DNA from: Trichodelitschia bisporula
Taxonomy: Eukaryota; Ascomycota; Dothideomycetes; Phaeotrichales; Phaeotrichaceae
Assembly (NCBI GenBank): GCA_010356995.1
Contig: ML996706.1
Span: forward strand, 383,509-447,508
DNA length: 64,000 bases
Direction: 5' to 3'
Shown here: positions 58,810 to 64,000 of the stretch, piece after piece
Layout of the letters: every line of letters starts with the position of its first letter
Position numbering within the stretch: position 1 is the stretch's first letter
Notes under the pieces: model-generated
Database searches by the model: none
What the model was told of the DNA's origin: nothing
Seen by the model: only the letters and a program-made list of their open reading frames with translations
Translations under genes and position numbers: made by a program

Positions 58810-60435
58810 TTCAACAAACGACCGATTGTTTGGAGCGCAAGGGCAGATGGAACAAAGAGAAAGACCGTGAAGAAGGCAAATGTGGTGATGAAGTTGAAGG
58901 AGCAAGGTGGAGGCGAAAGAAGTGGGCGCGGGGAATCGTGCGCTGTCAGAAACGTATGACTGGTCCTGCATCGTGAGGAAGGCACAGGTAGTTCCCATAA
59001 GTGGAAGGCACGATGCTCGTGAACGTGAGGGAGCGGAATATCATCGTGGGGGAAAGCACGCTAGGTTGGGGGAGTGCGGGGGAGCTAGAAGGGAAGGAAC
59101 GAAGGGCGGGTTGCAAGCAAGAGGCTGACGTGCTCGTGCCTGACTAGACTAGGACAGCACAAAGCCACACAAATAGCTGACTGTCAGGCACTCGGAAGTT
59201 GATAACTTAACAGGGTCGAGGCATTCACAGTTCCTGCTCAGCCTTGAGGTAGTTTGATCGTCAGACCTTCTCGGCCTATCAACCCGTGCCACTGAGGCTT
59301 CGAGGTTAATGTGGGGATTGTTGCGCATCATCAGCCACAGCCGCTGCGAAGTCGTTCTACGGCTCGCCGCATACATATTCTTGTCCCTTTGCTTCGTATC
59401 TACTGTAATCGAGTGTTCAGCTTTTATTCGACTGCACGGGTAGCCTCAGTGCTGTTGTCAACTACCTGAACCCTATCATCAAACCCTTCACCGGCGTCCT
59501 CTCCCAAACACTCCAAGGGGAGCCTGGCATAGGCCGATGAGCTCCTTGCCACAACACTGAATACGGTCAACAAGCTTATTGAAACCATCAGCGAGCTTGC
59601 ATAGAAGTAATGGTGACTGTAAAGGATAGTGTGGCAACCAACTGCGTCTGTACATACGCCGAGGCCTACGATGATGGTGCACGGAAGTCTGTAGTTTGTG
59701 TTGTTGGTGATCTAGGGTCGTGCCCTTTAAGTCCAAAGCGACGAACCAATATGTTGACCTCGTCGATTTGTATTCGCCCTGTGATGTTCACCGAGGGCTT
59801 CTGTATCGAGACAGGTTGTCTCCTGGAGCGCCATGCTGTTGACCATATCGTGTATTTCAACGCGCCATGCCCATAAAGAGCGCGTACGCACACGGGCTAT
59901 CAACAACTATAATGTAAGGTCTGGACCTCAAGCAAGACAAAAACCGTGTCCTCCAAGGATGCAAAATGCCCACGAACGGGTAAAAGGCCGAGAGGAGGTA
60001 AAGACTCCAGACAGAGACGGCTCTGAAGTGACGATAAAGTGTGTGGCTGCAGACGGCTGGCCCGGCCCTTGGCCCTGCAACACTGACACGGGCCACCGTT
60101 CCCGCTCAACGTCGCGCAAGCAACCACCAATCGAGGGGGCTATCTTGGCCGCAACTCATCTGACTTCACATTGCGACCATACAGCGACATTGGGCTACTG
60201 TTTAAGCCCGGCAGCCTAGAAACAGCGCCGGAAGATGTACGTGACCTTATCGTCGATGTAGAAAAGCCTTCTTTCTCCAACCATTGGCCTGCGAGCTCCC
60301 GGTCGGTTCTCAAAAGCAGGCGTGAAGCTCCTCTCGGCCATCTAATCTGCATTCAACTCATCGCATCTAGGCGCCTTTCTGGCTTTAGAACGAAAGCCAT
60401 ATTCGACTGGCTTCTCTCCGGGCGAAATAGCAAAC
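58810..60435. other. Divergent intergenic region (GT2 / IML1)
   Basis: No gene is supported beyond a possible 5' exon of the GT2 gene at about 58798-58990. Open frames at 59600-60220 are short and lack domain signals. Confidence 0.45.
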
Positions 60436-63400
60436 ATGGCACCCGCCAGGAAAGAAAAGGTCCAGAAACTCTGTACTCTCTGGTACAACGATGCGAACTT
60501 CCCCAATGAAGATGTAGTCATCAATCTCGATCGTTTTGCTGAGCTTGGCTTACGCGAGGGTTCGCTGGCAAAAATTGTCGCTTTTCATGAAGGCACCTCC
60601 GTACGAGACTTTCAGGACACTGCGCCGGCGTCGACGCGGAATACGGCATCGCGAGTGGTTACGGGCAACAGCCATCCACCAAGTGGAAAGGGCAAAAGCA
60701 GTACACACACTACCAAAACGTTCGATGAGCACGGAAACAGGACCGCCGTTGAGGATGACCAAAATCATGGTGCCTACGTGTTTGTTGTTAAGGATGCTCC
60801 GGCAGACTTGAAGCAAAGATACCCCGCTTTGCAGGTACGCTCCTCTGATGAAGTGATATCTTCTTGCTAATTTTCCTAGATTTCCGTGAAGGATACAATT
60901 GCCAGTGTCTTTGGGTTTCGTAACAGGATGCGGGTCTACGTTGCTACTGTGCGTTACCAGATTTGTGTGCAGCGGGATTAAAGCTGATCCTGACGCTCTA
61001 GGCCGACGAAGAAGCGCACTCAGCCTCGCATGTTGAGATCACGTTCCGCAACGAGTATCTTGCACGTGGGGACATGTGGCAGCTTGCCATCTCGGAGCTG
61101 AGCCAGCGGGCAATCTATACTGACCAGAGACTTCTCTTCCTCGGGACCATCAAAGGTACTGTCAAAAATATCTACATCAATGGCCAAAGGACAAAGTCAG
61201 GCTACTTTGCGGCAACCACGAAGCCCATATTTCGGAGTGAGTCGGCCAGATACATCCTGTTCATCCAGATGTCCAAGGAAATGTGGGACTTTGACGTGGA
61301 AGGAAACGGAGAGATCATGTTCAACAAAGTCATAAACGGCTTTCTTCCAGAGCTCTTCAAGAATTGGATGTCAATAAACGCGCGTCACCTCGTCAGCATC
61401 ATTCTCTTTGCGCGTCTTGAATATGATGATCAAATCCACAGTGGGAATACGGGGCCACGCCGTGCCGGGGATCTGCGGTACGGGTCAAAAGACTTTTACC
61501 GAGTGGTGGTGAGCGAAATGGCCAGTGGCGACTGGATCGAAATCCTCTATCAGCTGAAAAAGGAATTTCGCACCTTCCTGCGAGACGTCTCCCTTCAGGA
61601 AACCGTTCGCTGGGCTCAGTCACCCGGCGGAGAGCCGGCCGGCATGGGTTCAACCGAATTTGTCATTGCGGGGAGGCCGTCGCCTGCCTCACGGGGCAAT
61701 ATACTTGAGGCTATTAACATGGCTTCGTCTCAGTTTTCAAGAGACTACATCGACCGCGACCTGGCACGGACCGGCATATCAGTCATTGTCATTTCAGCAG
61801 GTACCGGTGTATATGAGGTCGACTACAGTCTGCTCAAACTCACGACCGAGGCACTAATAGGTAGCGGAATCGGTATCGACCTCGTTTGTCTCTCTGCAAT
61901 GCCGCTGCATTCGGTACCGCTGTTCATGTACCACACACCAAAGGTGCTGGAGAAGACTCTGCCAACTGCCTCCCCTCCGGAATCGATGCCAGGAGGCACA
62001 CCACGTCCGCACGATTCGTACTTATCGGGCGGCACACCCACAAACGGTGGTACGAAAGTCTCATCAACATCTTCCGAACCTGCGCTTGGAGAGTGGTCCT
62101 ACGCCATGCCTCACTGGCTCGATATTTCGTTCTGGCGTGGTAGCGCGGATGAACAGCCGGCACCACTGCGTGCAGTCAAATCCAAGCGACCGGCTGAGCC
62201 CTTACCGAAGCAACTCCGGCGAAAAGAGAGGCGCTTTGCATTGAGGTGTCGGCTGTACGAGCTGCAGATGATGGGTTTCATGGAAAATGAAATGGCGAAC
62301 ATCTGTATTGCTCCGATCCATGAGCACCCATTGCACCCCTGGAGTAGGCTCCGTTATCATGTTGGCGGTCGACCGATTACGGAGGATTCAAAGTCTCGGA
62401 TCCTGCAACTCGACCGGGAATGGATGGAAGAGCACGATAACAACATATTTCGACCGCTAAAAGAGCGGCGGGCTATTGAGGAAGCCGCAAGGAAGCGAGC
62501 TCACCATTACGGCGCTAGTCTGCGCTCGAGCTTGGATTCGCGTCTTACGGACAGTTACACTGGGGGGAAAGCGGGAGTGCGAAGCTCAAGTTTTCGTCCT
62601 GGAACTGGCTTTCTGGAGTGGAAAATGGCAGAGAAGTCGCCTTCCAGGGCGGTTGTAACTCGGAGGTCAAGCGAGCTAAGCCTGATATCTGCAGCAGAAA
62701 GCTCCAGCTCCAAAGCCCCCAAGCTATCTCGTCAAGTCAGCTCAGGATCTTCGCTCTTTGAAATCCCAAGGGCGACCGCTAGCACGAGTGGGATCACTAC
62801 TGCAACGAACATAAAGCCTGCCATCTTCACAAAATCCGGTGCTGTAGATACTGCACGATTCACGCAGCGCTTCAAGGCGGCGCTAACTCGCTCTGTGTCG
62901 CACCAGATTACCCCAGTTATTGAGCTTCCCCCCAAAAGCCCTGAGAAGCCATCGAAGCCAATCGATATCAATCTGTCGAAGGCGGCTGCTCAGGAGGACA
63001 ATTCGCCTTCGACCACAGTCTCCGCCTCGGTTGAAACGCTGAAGGGTAGCGAGGAAAGATTGCTAACGTTGAGGAGGACAAATACTGAAGATTCTGGCGC
63101 CATCCTCTACGCCGCCACGAGCAGTCGGCGGACCGTTCCTCGTCCAGAACTCTCGACCAGCGGAGAAGCAGCCCGTTCGCCAGAGAAACTTACTCCGAGC
63201 AATGCGTTGGCTCCCTGGCTTATTCTCGTCAACCCATGCAATCCAACCAGGACGAACTTTCATGCCAGCAGCCAGTTTAAGCGATGGCAACACGTGTTTC
63301 CACGACATCTGCGTACGGCTTCTATGAAGTGGAAGTCGCTGTGTTCGCCTGCTTCAGTGCCGTTGACTAACGACTATTTTCCGACGGCCGAGCAACTGCA

Positions 63401-64000
63401 GTCGGAATATAATGAGAGTCCCTATCATCTCACTCAAAATGGCGACGAGGATGTCCACGACGGTCCGCTATTGCGCGAGTTCCTTATCAGGGAGTTGATC
63501 GCATTCCGCCTGTCACATGGGTTTCAGCTAGTAGTTGGCACTGAAGTGGCTGAATTCTTGGGCAGCAAGAAGACGGATCTCGCAAATATATTCGACCGGA
63601 AGTACATGGCTCGCGACGGGGCTACAGTATTTATGTCTCTTGGAAGTACCATCCACCAGCTCCTGTGCGCTCCCGGGGGAGATATTGAAATTCGCCGTTT
63701 CACGCGAAAACTAACGGCTGAAGTAGAGCAGACCGACGGCACCAATCCTCTTGTCTACCGGCCTTTCATCCGGACTGCCTTTGCTAACAGGTATGAGCCT
63801 CGCGAAATGACGTTGCAGCCACTCTCAAAGGACTACAACTGGAACTTCATTGACACGTTCATCGCCGGATACCACGACGAGTTCTCAGAGACGCTGCGCT
63901 TCTGGAGGGCACGCTTCGTGCTTATCCCGACCGAAATACCCTGGTCTGCGCATGGTTATCGCCGGCAGATGCAGACGCTTACCGAAGACTCAGAGGAAGA
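60436..64000 (+). CDS. iml1: IML1/DEPDC5 (SEACIT/GATOR1 subunit), 3' end beyond window
   Basis: Iml1 is the catalytic GAP-bearing subunit of SEACIT (GATOR1), which turns off Gtr1/Rag and so TORC1 when amino acids are scarce. Exons are 60436-60834, 60880-60948 and 61002 to the window edge, with introns of 45 and 53 bp. The third exon stays open for 2999 bases, so 1155 residues are visible and the gene is cut by the window. The N-terminal domain starts KVQKLCTLWYNDANFPNEDV. ASHVEITFRNEYLARGDMWQL and DQRLLFLGTIKGTVKNIYI are typical, as are VIVISAGTGVYEVDYSLL, GIGIDLVCLSAMPLHSVPLF and PWLILVNPCNPTRT. LCSPASVPLTNDYFPT and FRLSHGFQLVVG belong to the mid-region. A Ser-rich basic linker spans about 680-890. 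The DEP domain expected further on lies outside the window. Confidence 0.94.

Overview
The window is nuclear DNA of a filamentous ascomycete (Pezizomycotina). The evidence is many 43-86 bp GT-AG introns with CTNAY-type branch points close to the acceptor, a Zn2Cys6 regulator, a HET-domain gene, a two-domain Cho2, a Met5-type sulfite reductase beta subunit, and CT-rich leaders before start codons. The class (for example Dothideomycetes or Eurotiomycetes) cannot be fixed from the sequence. No tRNA, rRNA, CRISPR array or intact transposon was recognised.

Layout. 1.5-2.6 kb: secreted/TM Cys-rich surface protein (-), with a 24-bp minisatellite just upstream of its start. 3.8-7.1 kb: TSC1/hamartin (-). 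9.9-11.8 kb: MATE transporter (+). 12.0-13.1 kb: FAD synthase (-). 14.5-19.3 kb: sulfite reductase beta (+). 19.7-22.1 kb: MLH1 (-). 23.1-25.4 kb: Zn2Cys6 regulator (+), followed by an MFS efflux-type transporter (+, 26.1-27.9 kb). 28.4-29.2 kb: FMN-binding PNPOx/Alr4036-type protein (-). 30.3-31.2 kb: conserved-looking unknown (-). 31.3-37.7 kb: repeat-bearing, gene-poor accessory stretch with a broken HET gene. 37.7-39.0 kb: AlkB-type dioxygenase (+). 39.9-41.4 kb: membrane-anchored calpain-like protein (+). 41.9-42.8 kb: GNAT acetyltransferase (-). 45.1-46.3 kb: IPP isomerase (+). 46.4-48.4 kb: cytochrome P450 (-). 49.3-50.5 kb: PFL-activase-like radical SAM protein (+). 51.0-52.0 kb: unknown (+). 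53.1-56.2 kb: CHO2 (+). 56.5-58.8 kb: processive GT2 (-). 60.4 kb to the end: IML1/DEPDC5 (+), running off the right edge.

Most genes are housekeeping and are arranged as divergent or tail-to-tail pairs, not as a dedicated pathway cluster. Some neighbourhood themes are worth noting. TSC1 and IML1, two independent brakes on TORC1, bracket the window. FAD synthase diverges from sulfite reductase beta, whose partner subunit uses FAD. A Zn2Cys6 regulator sits directly upstream of an MFS pump. The most unusual single protein is the calpain-fold protein, whose catalytic domain is predicted to face the lumen or outside.

All exon boundaries were called by eye from splice signals, frame continuity and family conservation. 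No RNA evidence was available.
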